62,645 nt of DNA from Pleomorphochaeta sp964545735 (GTDB lineage Bacteria > Spirochaetota > Spirochaetia > Sphaerochaetales > Sphaerochaetaceae). A program made the translations under genes and the position numbers. Shown one piece after another: positions 34,896 to 43,459 of this stretch. Numbering within the stretch: the stretch's first letter is position 1; each line of letters starts with the position of its first letter. The DNA is taken from positions 1 to 62,645 of the forward strand of contig CAZJGS010000003.1 of assembly GCA_964545735.1 (NCBI GenBank), read 5' to 3'. The notes under the pieces were generated by a model. It worked only from the letters and a program-made list of their open reading frames with translations, searched no databases and was not told the DNA's origin.

Positions 34896-36836
34896 TTAGT
34901 CTACAACTTCAAAGTCAGCGTCTTCTACACCGTCTTTATTTGGAGCTGATTTTGCATCATTAGCTTTTGGCTCTGATTGTGGATTACCTTGTTGAGGACC
35001 ACCTTCAGCACCTTGCTGTGCGGCTGCAGATTCTTTATATACTTCTTCAGCTAATTTATAAGCTGCTTGTTGTAAAGTCTCTGTTTTAGCTTTGATTTCT
35101 TCAGCATCTGCATTAGTATCTGCCATAGTTTTCTTTAGTTCTTCTAAAGCTGCTTCAATTGCTACTTTATCTTCACTACTTACTTTATCACCATAATCCT
35201 TAAGTGATTTTTCTGTTGAATAAGAAAGACTATCAGCTTCATTTCTTGCATCAATCTTTGCTCTTTCTTTTTTATCTTCTTCAGCATGTGTTTCAGCATC
35301 TTTAACCATTTTGTCAATGTCACTATCAGATAAACCAGATGAAGTTTCAATTCTAATTTTTTGTTCTTTGCCTGTACCCAAATCTTTAGCGAATACATGA
35401 ACAATACCATTAGCATCGATATCAAAGGTTACTTCAATTTGTGGTACTCCTCTTGGAGCTGAAGGGATTCCTTCTAAATTGAATTTTCCTAAAGTTCTAT
35501 TTTGAGTTGCCATTTCTCTCTCACCTTGAAGAACATGTATAGATACAGCAGTTTGGCCATCAGCAGCAGTTGAGAAAATTTGACTCTTCTTTGTAGGAAT
35601 TGTTGTATTTCTTTCAATTAATTTAGTACAAACACCACCTAAAGTTTCAATACCTAATGATAATGGAGTAACGTCTAATAATAATACATCCTTAACATCA
35701 CCACCTAAGATACCACCTTGAATAGCTGCACCCATTGCAACAACTTCATCAGGATTTACACCTTTATGAGGTTCTCTCTTGAATAATTCTTTTACAACTT
35801 TTTGCACCATAGGAATACGAGTTGAACCACCAACTAAGATAACTTCATCAATATCACTAGCACTTATACCAGCATCTTTTAATGCTTTAATACAAGGTTG
35901 TTTAGTTTTTTCTACTAAAGGTGCAATCATTTGCTCAAACCGAGCACGAGTTAAAGACATTTGTAAATGCTTTGGACCACTTTGATCAGCTGTGATAAAT
36001 GGTAAGTTAATATCTGAGTTTGAAGAAGTAGATAATTCAATTTTTGCTTTTTCTGCGGCTTCTTTTAATCTTTGAAGAGCCATTTTATCACTTGTTAAAT
36101 CAATACCTGTTTCTTTTTTAAATTCAGCTATCATCCATTCAATAACAACTTGGTCAAAGTTATCTCCACCTAAGCGGGTATCACCATTAGTTGATTTAAC
36201 TTCAAAAACGCCATCACCTAATTCTAGGATTGAAATATCAAATGTACCTCCACCTAAGTCGTATACAGCGATTTTTTCTTCTTTTGAAGCGTCTTTACCA
36301 AAGCCATAAGCTAAAGCGGCTGCAGTTGGTTCGTTAACAATTCTCTTAACATCTAAACCGGCAATTTTACCTGCATCTTTTGTTGCTTGTCTTTGTGAGT
36401 CATTAAAGTAAGCTGGAACAGTTACAACAGCTTCTGTTACACTCTCCCCTAAATAATCTTCAGCAGTTTTTTTCATTTTTTGTATGATAGCTGCAGAGAT
36501 TTCTTGAGGTGAATATTCTTTACCTCTAATGTCAATTTTAATTTCTTTGTTTGATCCTTCTTTAATATTAAAAGGAATCATTTTTAATTCTGAAGAAACT
36601 TCTTTATATTTACGTCCCATAAAACGTTTTATTGAAAAAACAGTATTCTCAGCATTGGTAACAATTTGGTTTTTTGCAGGTTGACCAACTAAACGGTCTC
36701 CTTTTGATGTATAACCAACAATTGAAGGTGTAGTTCTTTGACCTTCTGAATTGGCAATTACAATTGGTTCATTTCCTTCCATAACTGAAACACAGCTATT
36801 TGTTGTACCTAAGTCTATTCCTATAATTCTGCCCAT
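34896..36836 (-). CDS. dnaK: Chaperone DnaK (Hsp70)
   Basis: 646-residue ATP-dependent chaperone. The nucleotide-binding domain has GIDLGTTNSCVSV, VYDLGGGTFDISIL and EVILVGGSTRIPMVQ; the substrate domain begins after VLLLDVTPLSLGIET; the C-terminus is Gln/Gly-rich with the terminal ADFEVVD motif that resembles the usual EEVKD tail. It lies in grpE-dnaK-dnaJ, 79 bases after grpE. No promoter is evident between grpE and dnaK, so expression follows the grpE promoter. Confidence 0.99.
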   Translation of the reverse strand: MGRIIGIDLGTTNSCVSVMEGNEPIVIANSEGQRTTPSIVGYTSKGDRLVGQPAKNQIVTNAENTVFSIKRFMGRKYKEVSSELKMIPFNIKEGSNKEIKIDIRGKEYSPQEISAAIIQKMKKTAEDYLGESVTEAVVTVPAYFNDSQRQATKDAGKIAGLDVKRIVNEPTAAALAYGFGKDASKEEKIAVYDLGGGTFDISILELGDGVFEVKSTNGDTRLGGDNFDQVVIEWMIAEFKKETGIDLTSDKMALQRLKEAAEKAKIELSTSSNSDINLPFITADQSGPKHLQMSLTRARFEQMIAPLVEKTKQPCIKALKDAGISASDIDEVILVGGSTRIPMVQKVVKELFKREPHKGVNPDEVVAMGAAIQGGILGGDVKDVLLLDVTPLSLGIETLGGVCTKLIERNTTIPTKKSQIFSTAADGQTAVSIHVLQGEREMATQNRTLGKFNLEGIPSAPRGVPQIEVTFDIDANGIVHVFAKDLGTGKEQKIRIETSSGLSDSDIDKMVKDAETHAEEDKKERAKIDARNEADSLSYSTEKSLKDYGDKVSSEDKVAIEAALEELKKTMADTNADAEEIKAKTETLQQAAYKLAEEVYKESAAAQQGAEGGPQQGNPQSEPKANDAKSAPNKDGVEDADFEVVD

Positions 36837-36915
36837 TTTGTATCTCCTGGTTTTGTTTATTTTATTTTTATTTTTACTATATGATAAAGATAATAATTCT
36901 TTTTTAAATCGTCAA

Positions 36916-37539
36916 TTAAATTGGTTTACCAACTTTAACTTTTGCAGGTCTTAATACTCTATCATGTAAAGTATAGCCAGCACCTAATTCTAAAATAACA
37001 ACTTCTTTGTCATAATCATCAGATTGTTCCATCATATAAGCTTCATGTTTTTCTGGGTCAAAATCTGTGCCTAAGCTTTCAATTCGCTTTAAACCCCAGT
37101 TTTTTTCTAAAGTTGTATGAAGTTTGTCATTTACCATAACAACACCATCATGAATCTTATCAAAGTCTCTAGCAGCTTCTGAAGCTGTAATGGCTCTTTC
37201 AAAATCATCTAATGATTGAAGCAAGTCATTTATCAATTGATTGTTAGCATAATGAATACTTTCGTCTTTATCTCTAATTAAACGTTTTCTAAAATTTTCT
37301 AATTCTGCAACTTTTCTCAATAATTGATCTTTTGCATTTTGTTCAGAGATTAAAACTGTTTCTAATGATTCTTTTAGCTTTGCAATTTCTAATTCTTTTT
37401 CTTCAAGAGGAGTTAATTCTTTTTTAGCCTTTTTTTCTTTTTTGGCTTCTTTTTTCATCTCTTGCTTTGTTTCAAAATTAATTTCAACTTCGTTTTCATC
37501 TACTTTAGTGTTTATATCATCAGTAGTTTCTTTGCTCAT
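36916..37539 (-). CDS. grpE: Nucleotide exchange factor GrpE
   Basis: 207-residue partner of DnaK. A very charged N-terminal coiled coil (KKEAKKEKKAKKELTPLEEK, 28-47) precedes the long helix with LRKVAELENFRKRLIRDKDE and the C-terminal beta domain ending YTLHDRVLRPAKVKVGKP. It is first in the chaperone operon, with a promoter at 37635-37663 and an inverted repeat in its leader. Confidence 0.95.
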   Translation of the reverse strand: MSKETTDDINTKVDENEVEINFETKQEMKKEAKKEKKAKKELTPLEEKELEIAKLKESLETVLISEQNAKDQLLRKVAELENFRKRLIRDKDESIHYANNQLINDLLQSLDDFERAITASEAARDFDKIHDGVVMVNDKLHTTLEKNWGLKRIESLGTDFDPEKHEAYMMEQSDDYDKEVVILELGAGYTLHDRVLRPAKVKVGKPI

Positions 37540-37572
37540 TTACCTATCCTGTATTTATCAAAAGGTCTTAAT

Positions 37573-37604
37573 GAATCAACTAATTAAGAAACATTAGTTA
37601 ATTC
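37573..37604 (-). promoter_or_regulatory. Inverted repeat in the grpE leader, possible operator
   Basis: GAATCAACTAAT (37573-37584), 8-base spacer, ATTAGTTAATTC (37593-37604): 12-base arms with one mismatch, placed between the promoter and grpE. The classical HrcA operator CIRCE (TTAGCACTC-N9-GAGTGCTAA) is not present. The repeat has the size and position of an operator or RNA hairpin, but no regulator is assigned. Confidence 0.5.
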
Positions 37605-37634
37605 TTTCCTTTAATGTATTTTAGTTATGTGATA

Positions 37635-37663
37635 AAAATAATACTACGAATATTAATCGTCAA
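37635..37663 (-). promoter_or_regulatory. Promoter of grpE-dnaK-dnaJ
   Basis: TTGACG (37658-37663), 17-base spacer and TATTTT (37635-37640) on the minus strand. This is a vegetative-type site rather than a sigma-32 site. The predicted leader to the grpE ATG is about 90 bases. Confidence 0.55.
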
Positions 37664-37682
37664 GTCTTTGAGTAAAAAAACT

Positions 37683-38771
37683 TTAATCAATTGCGATTTC
37701 TTTTTCTTCTCCAAAGGGAATATATACTTTTTCATTAGTATCACTATTATTAAGCTCTACTTTGTTCTCGTCTAAGTTTATATTTTCTTTTTGATCATTT
37801 ACTTTAGTATTATTTGCTTGATTTTTATTTTCTATTTTAGTGAATTCATTATTTTGTAAATGCTTTATAGAATCAATCAAATTATTTAAAGCATTATCTG
37901 CTTCTTCCATTTTTTTTATATTCAAATTATTTAATTCTTTACAATAATTTGTTAAATATTTCTCATTTGATTTTTCTATATTAGAATTATTTGTTAATAA
38001 TTTAGATTCAACTGTATTACTTAGATTTTCTTGTGCTTGATCTAACTTTTCATCTCTTTCTTCTTTATACCTTTCTAAAATATCCTGAGATTGTTTAGCA
38101 AATTCTATTTGCTCAAGGGATAACTCTTCAAAAATTTTTCTAGCTGATTGGATTTGCTCAAGACTCTTAGTAGCTGCTTGATTTATGGAAATCATATTAG
38201 AGTTCAAATTATCTTTGGTAAGATTAGCATACTCTTCAACTTCAGAAATATATGAGATTTTAAGAGTTTCTAATTTAGTTTCATATTCACCATAAAACTT
38301 ATTCTGTTTTTCAACAGCTGTTTCATAACTCGTAATTATATCTAAAGTTGATTTTTGATGCTCTTCAATTATCTTTTGTAATTCTTGTAATTTTTTACAA
38401 TCATTTCTTACTGTGACAACCCATTCATGCGTTTTATTGGTGGAAACCTCAAGTATAGCTAACATTGATCGATACTCATTCAAAGTATTTGTTAGTTTAG
38501 ATAATTCCTGGCCATGAGAAGTTAAATCTTCAATTCGCCTATCGATTGAAAAGCCAACATTATTAACGGCGATTTTTTGGGAACTAATTTTTTCTTCAGT
38601 AACAATAAGGTTTTCATTTAAATTTTGTTCAGCTTTTCTTACTTTTTCCAAAATTCTTTTTTGGGCATTATTATTCTGTTTACTATTATTTATTTTTAAA
38701 TTTACTATAAAAATATTAATTATAATCGCCAAAAAAAATAATAAAAAAGGTAAAATTAGTGTTATATTCAA
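37683..38771 (-). CDS. Membrane-anchored coiled-coil protein (SpiroCoCo type)
   Basis: 362 residues: an N-terminal membrane helix (LILPFLLFFLAIIINIFIV) followed by a very long, charged, low-complexity coiled coil (about 30-310) and a polar acidic tail. It has no enzymatic motif. Similar single-pass coiled-coil proteins occur throughout spirochaetes, where they are called SpiroCoCo proteins; the resemblance is by architecture and I have not verified it by alignment. It follows the HAD gene by 22 bases in the der-HAD operon. A role in cell envelope or cytoskeleton organisation would be a guess. Confidence 0.65.
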   Translation of the reverse strand: MNITLILPFLLFFLAIIINIFIVNLKINNSKQNNNAQKRILEKVRKAEQNLNENLIVTEEKISSQKIAVNNVGFSIDRRIEDLTSHGQELSKLTNTLNEYRSMLAILEVSTNKTHEWVVTVRNDCKKLQELQKIIEEHQKSTLDIITSYETAVEKQNKFYGEYETKLETLKISYISEVEEYANLTKDNLNSNMISINQAATKSLEQIQSARKIFEELSLEQIEFAKQSQDILERYKEERDEKLDQAQENLSNTVESKLLTNNSNIEKSNEKYLTNYCKELNNLNIKKMEEADNALNNLIDSIKHLQNNEFTKIENKNQANNTKVNDQKENINLDENKVELNNSDTNEKVYIPFGEEKEIAID

Positions 38772-38793
38772 GAATTACCCCCTATTTTTATAT

Positions 38794-39501
38794 TTACTTT
38801 AATAACAAGTTTTCAATTTCAAACCAATCTTTACATATATAGTCTGCTTTTGTGAAATTTCCTTTATTTGCTTTGTTGCTTATATAAATTGTTTGCATAT
38901 CAATTTTTTTGGCACCAACAATATCTTTATTATAACTATCTCCAATATAAATACAATTCTTTGGATCAAGGTTAAGGTGATTACACAAAAATTCAAAGGG
39001 TTTTGATGAAGGTTTCAAATATCCACTGTCTTCACTCGAAGTTGCATAATCTACAATATTTTCTAATTTTAAAGTGGTGACTTTTTTTCCAACTGGAAAA
39101 TCACTTAATAAAGCAATTGTTAAACCCATATCCTTAGCTTTAATGAGTGTTTCTACCATATTATCAAAACCTTTAATTGATAAAAAAGATTTTTCGCAAG
39201 CTTTATAAAACTGTTTATCAATTTGGTCGATAACTTTTTGTACTTTTTTATCTGAAGGATTTTTATCTTTTAAGTATAATCTTGCTTGTTTATCAACAAG
39301 GGCCAATCTATCATTTGTCTTTGGAGGTTCAGTTTCTTGGGTTTGTCTATATAATTGTCTTATTTTATTAAATGATAATCCAAGTTTAATATTAGGAAAA
39401 CCTGTAGGTATGAGTCGAAGGTTCATTTGAGCTTTAGAATATAGAGTGCCATCGATATCAAGGCAAATCGCCTTGATATCTTTATCTTTCAATATTGACA
39501 T
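38794..39501 (-). CDS. HAD-superfamily hydrolase
   Basis: 235-residue haloacid-dehalogenase-like phosphatase with all four motifs: ICLDIDGTLYS (12-22; nucleophile Asp), LLSDFP (motif II), a Lys in SGYLKPSSKPF (motif III) and YIGDSYNKDIVGA (motif IV). A helical cap lies between residues 30 and 115. The substrate is likely a small phosphorylated metabolite but is not known. Its ATG overlaps the der stop by one base, so the two are translationally coupled. Confidence 0.88.
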   Translation of the reverse strand: MSILKDKDIKAICLDIDGTLYSKAQMNLRLIPTGFPNIKLGLSFNKIRQLYRQTQETEPPKTNDRLALVDKQARLYLKDKNPSDKKVQKVIDQIDKQFYKACEKSFLSIKGFDNMVETLIKAKDMGLTIALLSDFPVGKKVTTLKLENIVDYATSSEDSGYLKPSSKPFEFLCNHLNLDPKNCIYIGDSYNKDIVGAKKIDMQTIYISNKANKGNFTKADYICKDWFEIENLLLK

Positions 39502-41024
39502 TATTTCTTCTTACCTCTGCGATTCTTTTCAGCTTTTTTGACCTTTTCAATTGCTTTACCTAATGAGGCTAAATTCCCAGGTTTTTTATTGTGCTTTTTA
39601 GCTACAGCTCTACCGGGTGTTGCTTTTCTTTCTATCTTTTCTTCATCTTGTGAATATTTTGATAAAATAGGCTTATCACCTTTTTTATTTAAGGAAGGAT
39701 TTCTTCTTCTTTCTCTTAAAGATATTTCAATAGGTATTTGTGAAAATCCCAAATCTTTTCTAATACAATTTTTAAGATATTTCACATATATTTCAGGGAA
39801 ATTACTTAGTCTGTTAACAAAAAATAAAAATCTTACAGGTGGTGCGCTAACTTGAGTGCCATAATAAACTTTATAGTGACCTTCTCCGCCTCTTGGTGGA
39901 GTATAACTTTGGGTCCAATCTTTTAGTGCTGTATTAATAATAGAAGTATCAGCTCTTTTGTTAAGTTGATTCCAAACACCCCAAACGGTATCTAATAGTG
40001 CTGGAATCTTTGTTCCATTTAAAGCACTTATACTTGTAATTGGTGCAAAATTAAGGATTGGGAAGAAAAACCTTATTCTATCTTTGATAGCATCTATTTC
40101 ATTATCAATTCCTGATAATTGATCTATCTTATTTAAAACAAGAATTATTCCTTTACCTTTTCTAACAATTAAACTAGCAATCTTTTTATCTTGATCAGAG
40201 AGACCATCAACACTATCAATTAACAATAAAACTACATCAGCTTCATCAATTGTCTTAATAGCTCTGTTTACTGAATAATACTCAACATCATCCCCAACTT
40301 TACTTTTACGTCTAATACCTGCAGTATCTAAAATTGTAAAGTCAGTTGATTTATAAGCAAATGCACCTCTAACAACATCTCGTGTTGTTCCTGCAATTGT
40401 AGATACAATAGAAACATCATCACCTACTAATAAATTCGTTAAAGTACTTTTTCCTGTATTTGGTTTGCCTAAAACAGCAATTTTAACTGTTTCAACTTCT
40501 TCAGGAGCTTCAAATCTCTCTTCTAAATCTAGTAGACCTAATAGAGTTTCTTCAAGCTCTTCAATACCTAAACCATGAGCGGCACTAATACCTAAGACTC
40601 TTTGAAAACCATATTGATAATATTCCCAAATCAAATCTTCTCTATGGTAATCATCAATTTTATTGATTACAAGTAATACTTTATCTGAATAAACTCTTAG
40701 TTTTTCAATTAAAGTTTCATCTTCAGAGGTTACTTGCATGCAATCCATCATAAATATAATAACATCGCTTTTTTCTAATAGTCCTAAACTTTTATTGCTT
40801 ACTAACTCATCAAGGCCTTCAAGTTCTTGTTTTATACCACCACTATCTATTAATGTAACATAGTGATTACCAATTAAACATCTCTCTGGTATTGGATCTC
40901 TAGTTACCCCTGGTGTCGGGTCAGTGATTGCTCTTCTTTTTCCTACCAACCTATTAAACAATGTAGATTTTCCTACATTAGGTCTTCCAATTATTGAAAT
41001 TACTGGTATTTGTTGATTATCCAT
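39501..41024 (-). CDS. der: GTPase Der (EngA)
   Basis: 507-residue essential double GTPase for 50S ribosome assembly. G domain 1 has GRPNVGKS (13-20), TPGVTRD, DSGG and NKID; G domain 2 has GKPNTGKS (186-193), DTAGIRRKSK and NKID; a C-terminal KH-like domain (about 365-450) and a basic Lys-rich tail follow. The nearest Shine-Dalgarno, AAGGAG, lies about 28 bases before the ATG, with a small CAGAA/TTCTG hairpin (41034-41048) in between that could shorten the distance. No better start was found. It is followed by HAD and the coiled-coil gene. Confidence 0.97.
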   Translation of the reverse strand: MDNQQIPVISIIGRPNVGKSTLFNRLVGKRRAITDPTPGVTRDPIPERCLIGNHYVTLIDSGGIKQELEGLDELVSNKSLGLLEKSDVIIFMMDCMQVTSEDETLIEKLRVYSDKVLLVINKIDDYHREDLIWEYYQYGFQRVLGISAAHGLGIEELEETLLGLLDLEERFEAPEEVETVKIAVLGKPNTGKSTLTNLLVGDDVSIVSTIAGTTRDVVRGAFAYKSTDFTILDTAGIRRKSKVGDDVEYYSVNRAIKTIDEADVVLLLIDSVDGLSDQDKKIASLIVRKGKGIILVLNKIDQLSGIDNEIDAIKDRIRFFFPILNFAPITSISALNGTKIPALLDTVWGVWNQLNKRADTSIINTALKDWTQSYTPPRGGEGHYKVYYGTQVSAPPVRFLFFVNRLSNFPEIYVKYLKNCIRKDLGFSQIPIEISLRERRRNPSLNKKGDKPILSKYSQDEEKIERKATPGRAVAKKHNKKPGNLASLGKAIEKVKKAEKNRRGKKK

Positions 41025-41087
41025 ATTTTTACACAGAAATAAATTCTGCTTTCTCCTTATCTTTATAATTAAATAGTTTTCTCTTTT

Positions 41088-42830
41088 TTAGAGAGTATGT
41101 GATTTTGATAGATACTCAAAACGTATGCCCATCCATTGTTTAATATATGCGACAATTTTACTGGATGAATTCATGCTTAAAACTTTATCAGCCAATTGTT
41201 TTGCTTCACTGTAATCAACAGTTCTTAATATCTTTCTAACTTCTAATAGAGATGATGGGCTCATACTAAATTCATCCAAACCTAGACCTGCTAGTAAAAC
41301 TGTTGCATATGGATTACTTGCCATTTCTCCACACATACCAATAGGTATATTTTCTTTATGAGCATTATCAATTACTATTTTAATTAGTCTTAATACTCCT
41401 GGATGAAATGGTTGGTAAAGGTATGCTATTTTTTCATTTCCTCTATCAACTGCTATTGTATATTGAATCAAGTCATTTGTGCCAATTGAGAAAAAATCAA
41501 CTCTTTTAGCTAATTCGTCAGATATAAGAGCAGCAGAAGGAACTTCTATCATGGTTCCTACCTTTATATCTTCATCAAAAGGAATTTTATTAGTTCTTAA
41601 TTCTTCCTTTACTTGTTCTAAAATTAGCAGAGTTTTCTCTAATTCATCTAGTCCACTAATCATAGGGAACATTATATGAAGTTTTCCATAAATGGAAGAC
41701 CTTAACATTGCTCTTAACTGAATTCTAAAAATATCTTTTCGCTCTAAGCAGAACCTAATTGCTCTCCAACCAAGAATTGGGTTATCTTCATCTGCTCCAA
41801 AGCCTGCAACAGCTTTATCGCCGCCAATATCTATAGTTCTAATGGTAACTGGTTTGCCTTTCATTCCTTCCAAAACTTTTTTATAGGCTTCAAACTGAAC
41901 GTCTTCTTTTAAACTACCATTTTTCTGCAAAAATAGGAACTCACTTCTATATAAGCCAATACCACTTGCCCCATTTGCTAAGGCTGTTTCTGTTTCATCA
42001 GCTATTTCTATATTTGCTTTCAAGATATATGTTTTCTTATCAGGAGAAATTACATCTAGTTTTGCAATTTGTAATAATTCCTTTTGAAACTCTTCCCACT
42101 TTTCTTTAACGTGATCAAACTTCTCTTTTACATACCATTCAGGTCTTATAACAATTTGACCTTCATTACCATCAAGAATGACTTCATCACCAGTTGCTGC
42201 TTTTTGACTAGCTCCATAAAGACCCAACACAGTTGGAATACCAAAAGACCTAGCAAAAATTGCAACATGAGAGGTTCTACCTCCAGTATCAACAGCAATG
42301 GCTTTTATCCATCTCTTATCTATTTTTAACATTTCTGAAGGTAATAAAGAATCAGCAACCAAGATTACTTCTTCTTTTATTTGAGTTAATTTATTACTTT
42401 TTTTCTTAGATAAATTATCGATGATTCTTCTTGAAATATCACTTAAATCAACAGCTCTTTCTCTCACCATTTCAACGTCACTGGCTTCTAAGGTTGCAAT
42501 TAGTGAAGCACTAACGCTTTCAACTGCCCAAGCAGCATTTTGATAATGAATGCTTATAGATTCCTTAATCTCAGAAATATACTCTGGATCTTGAAGCATA
42601 ATGATATGCGTTTCTAAAATTTCTTTTCTTACTGCATCATCAATAGAATCAAATAAAACTTGAGTTTCTGCAATGCTCTTTTCTATAGCAATGTCAAATT
42701 TTTTTAATTCTTCCTTAACCTTACTAGGTTCAATTTTTTCTTTACTTGCTTCAAAGTTCGTATGGGTAAAGACTAAAGCCTTACCACTTGATATTCCGCC
42801 TGAAGCTGCAATGCCATTGAGTATTCTCAT
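41088..42830 (-). CDS. ptsI: Phosphoenolpyruvate-protein phosphotransferase, PTS enzyme I
   Basis: 580-residue enzyme I, which takes phosphate from PEP and gives it to HPr. The phospho-histidine is H188 in TGGRTSHVAIFARS; LYRSEFLFLQ, the PEP-binding IRTIDIGGDKAV and MCGEMASNP with the active cysteine are conserved. No ptsH, hprK or EII gene is nearby; many spirochaetes keep a regulatory PTS with few transport components. The ATG at 42830 is 7 bases from its -10 box and lacks a Shine-Dalgarno, so the mRNA appears leaderless. Confidence 0.97.
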   Translation of the reverse strand: MRILNGIAASGGISSGKALVFTHTNFEASKEKIEPSKVKEELKKFDIAIEKSIAETQVLFDSIDDAVRKEILETHIIMLQDPEYISEIKESISIHYQNAAWAVESVSASLIATLEASDVEMVRERAVDLSDISRRIIDNLSKKKSNKLTQIKEEVILVADSLLPSEMLKIDKRWIKAIAVDTGGRTSHVAIFARSFGIPTVLGLYGASQKAATGDEVILDGNEGQIVIRPEWYVKEKFDHVKEKWEEFQKELLQIAKLDVISPDKKTYILKANIEIADETETALANGASGIGLYRSEFLFLQKNGSLKEDVQFEAYKKVLEGMKGKPVTIRTIDIGGDKAVAGFGADEDNPILGWRAIRFCLERKDIFRIQLRAMLRSSIYGKLHIMFPMISGLDELEKTLLILEQVKEELRTNKIPFDEDIKVGTMIEVPSAALISDELAKRVDFFSIGTNDLIQYTIAVDRGNEKIAYLYQPFHPGVLRLIKIVIDNAHKENIPIGMCGEMASNPYATVLLAGLGLDEFSMSPSSLLEVRKILRTVDYSEAKQLADKVLSMNSSSKIVAYIKQWMGIRFEYLSKSHTL

Positions 42831-42837
42831 ATCATTT

Positions 42838-42866
42838 ATTTTACGTTCTATTTATACCCTTGTAAA
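42838..42866 (-). promoter_or_regulatory. Promoter of ptsI, leaderless
   Basis: TTTACA (42861-42866), 17-base spacer, TAAAAT (42838-42843) on the minus strand. Seven bases then lead straight to the ptsI ATG, so transcription should begin at the start codon. Confidence 0.55.
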
Positions 42867-42904
42867 GTGTCGATTATTATAATTATTTATTATATTATGA
42901 AGAT

Positions 42905-43459
42905 ATGAAAAGAAATTTATTTAATGCAAGTAATAAAATTAAAATCACTTTATATATTATTATTTCTTTTATAATTTTAACTTGCGTGGAATTAGTATTT
43001 TTTATGCCAAAAGTAAAAAATGCCATCAAAGATTCTGATGCAATAGAGCTAATTAACCAAGCTAAAACAAAAAAACAACAATCAGATTTTAACATTTATA
43101 CGCTATTCTTTGTATCAATGAATAATAATATTATTAGCTATAATTATAAGGGAAATAAAAGAGTAGATTTTCTTCATGATAGTTTTGAATACCAACTAAA
43201 ATCTCCACCAATGACTGCCCTAGAAAAATATTGTGTAACTTTTATTCCAGAAAATACAAAACTAATTGGAGTTACTTCAAGTGAAAAAGCAACTTATCTA
43301 AATGTTTCAAAAGAATTATTAAATAGTTTAAATTTTTCTCTTTGTTATGAGCAACTCGAAGCTCAAGCTTTATCAATTAATAGAGATGGTAAATTCTTTT
43401 TATTAATTGATGGTAATTTATATAATAAAGATAAAGTTTTAATTAAAGAATTCTCTTAA
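42905..43459 (+). CDS. GerMN-domain membrane-anchored protein
   Basis: 184 residues with an N-terminal membrane helix (KITLYIIISFIILTCVELVFF) and an extracytoplasmic domain. The C-terminal part, PENTKLIGVTSSEKATYLNVSKELLNSL, matches the GerMN fold first seen in the spore germination protein GerM and common in cell-wall-linked proteins of non-sporulating bacteria. It is alone on the plus strand, divergent from ptsI, and its 3' end overlaps the convergent transporter gene by 17 bases. The exact role is unknown. Confidence 0.72.
   Translation: MKRNLFNASNKIKITLYIIISFIILTCVELVFFMPKVKNAIKDSDAIELINQAKTKKQQSDFNIYTLFFVSMNNNIISYNYKGNKRVDFLHDSFEYQLKSPPMTALEKYCVTFIPENTKLIGVTSSEKATYLNVSKELLNSLNFSLCYEQLEAQALSINRDGKFFLLIDGNLYNKDKVLIKEFS

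Noticed and set aside
37540..37682. CIRCE element before grpE
   Set aside because: The inverted repeat here has a different sequence and an 8-base spacer; none of the GCACTC core is present.
38905..38930. TGGCAC as a sigma-54 promoter
   Set aside because: No TTGCA follows at the required spacing, and it lies inside the HAD gene.
39538..39855. Antisense frame of 105 codons within der
   Set aside because: The frame follows the codon pattern of der in reverse; the der protein is conserved over the same region.
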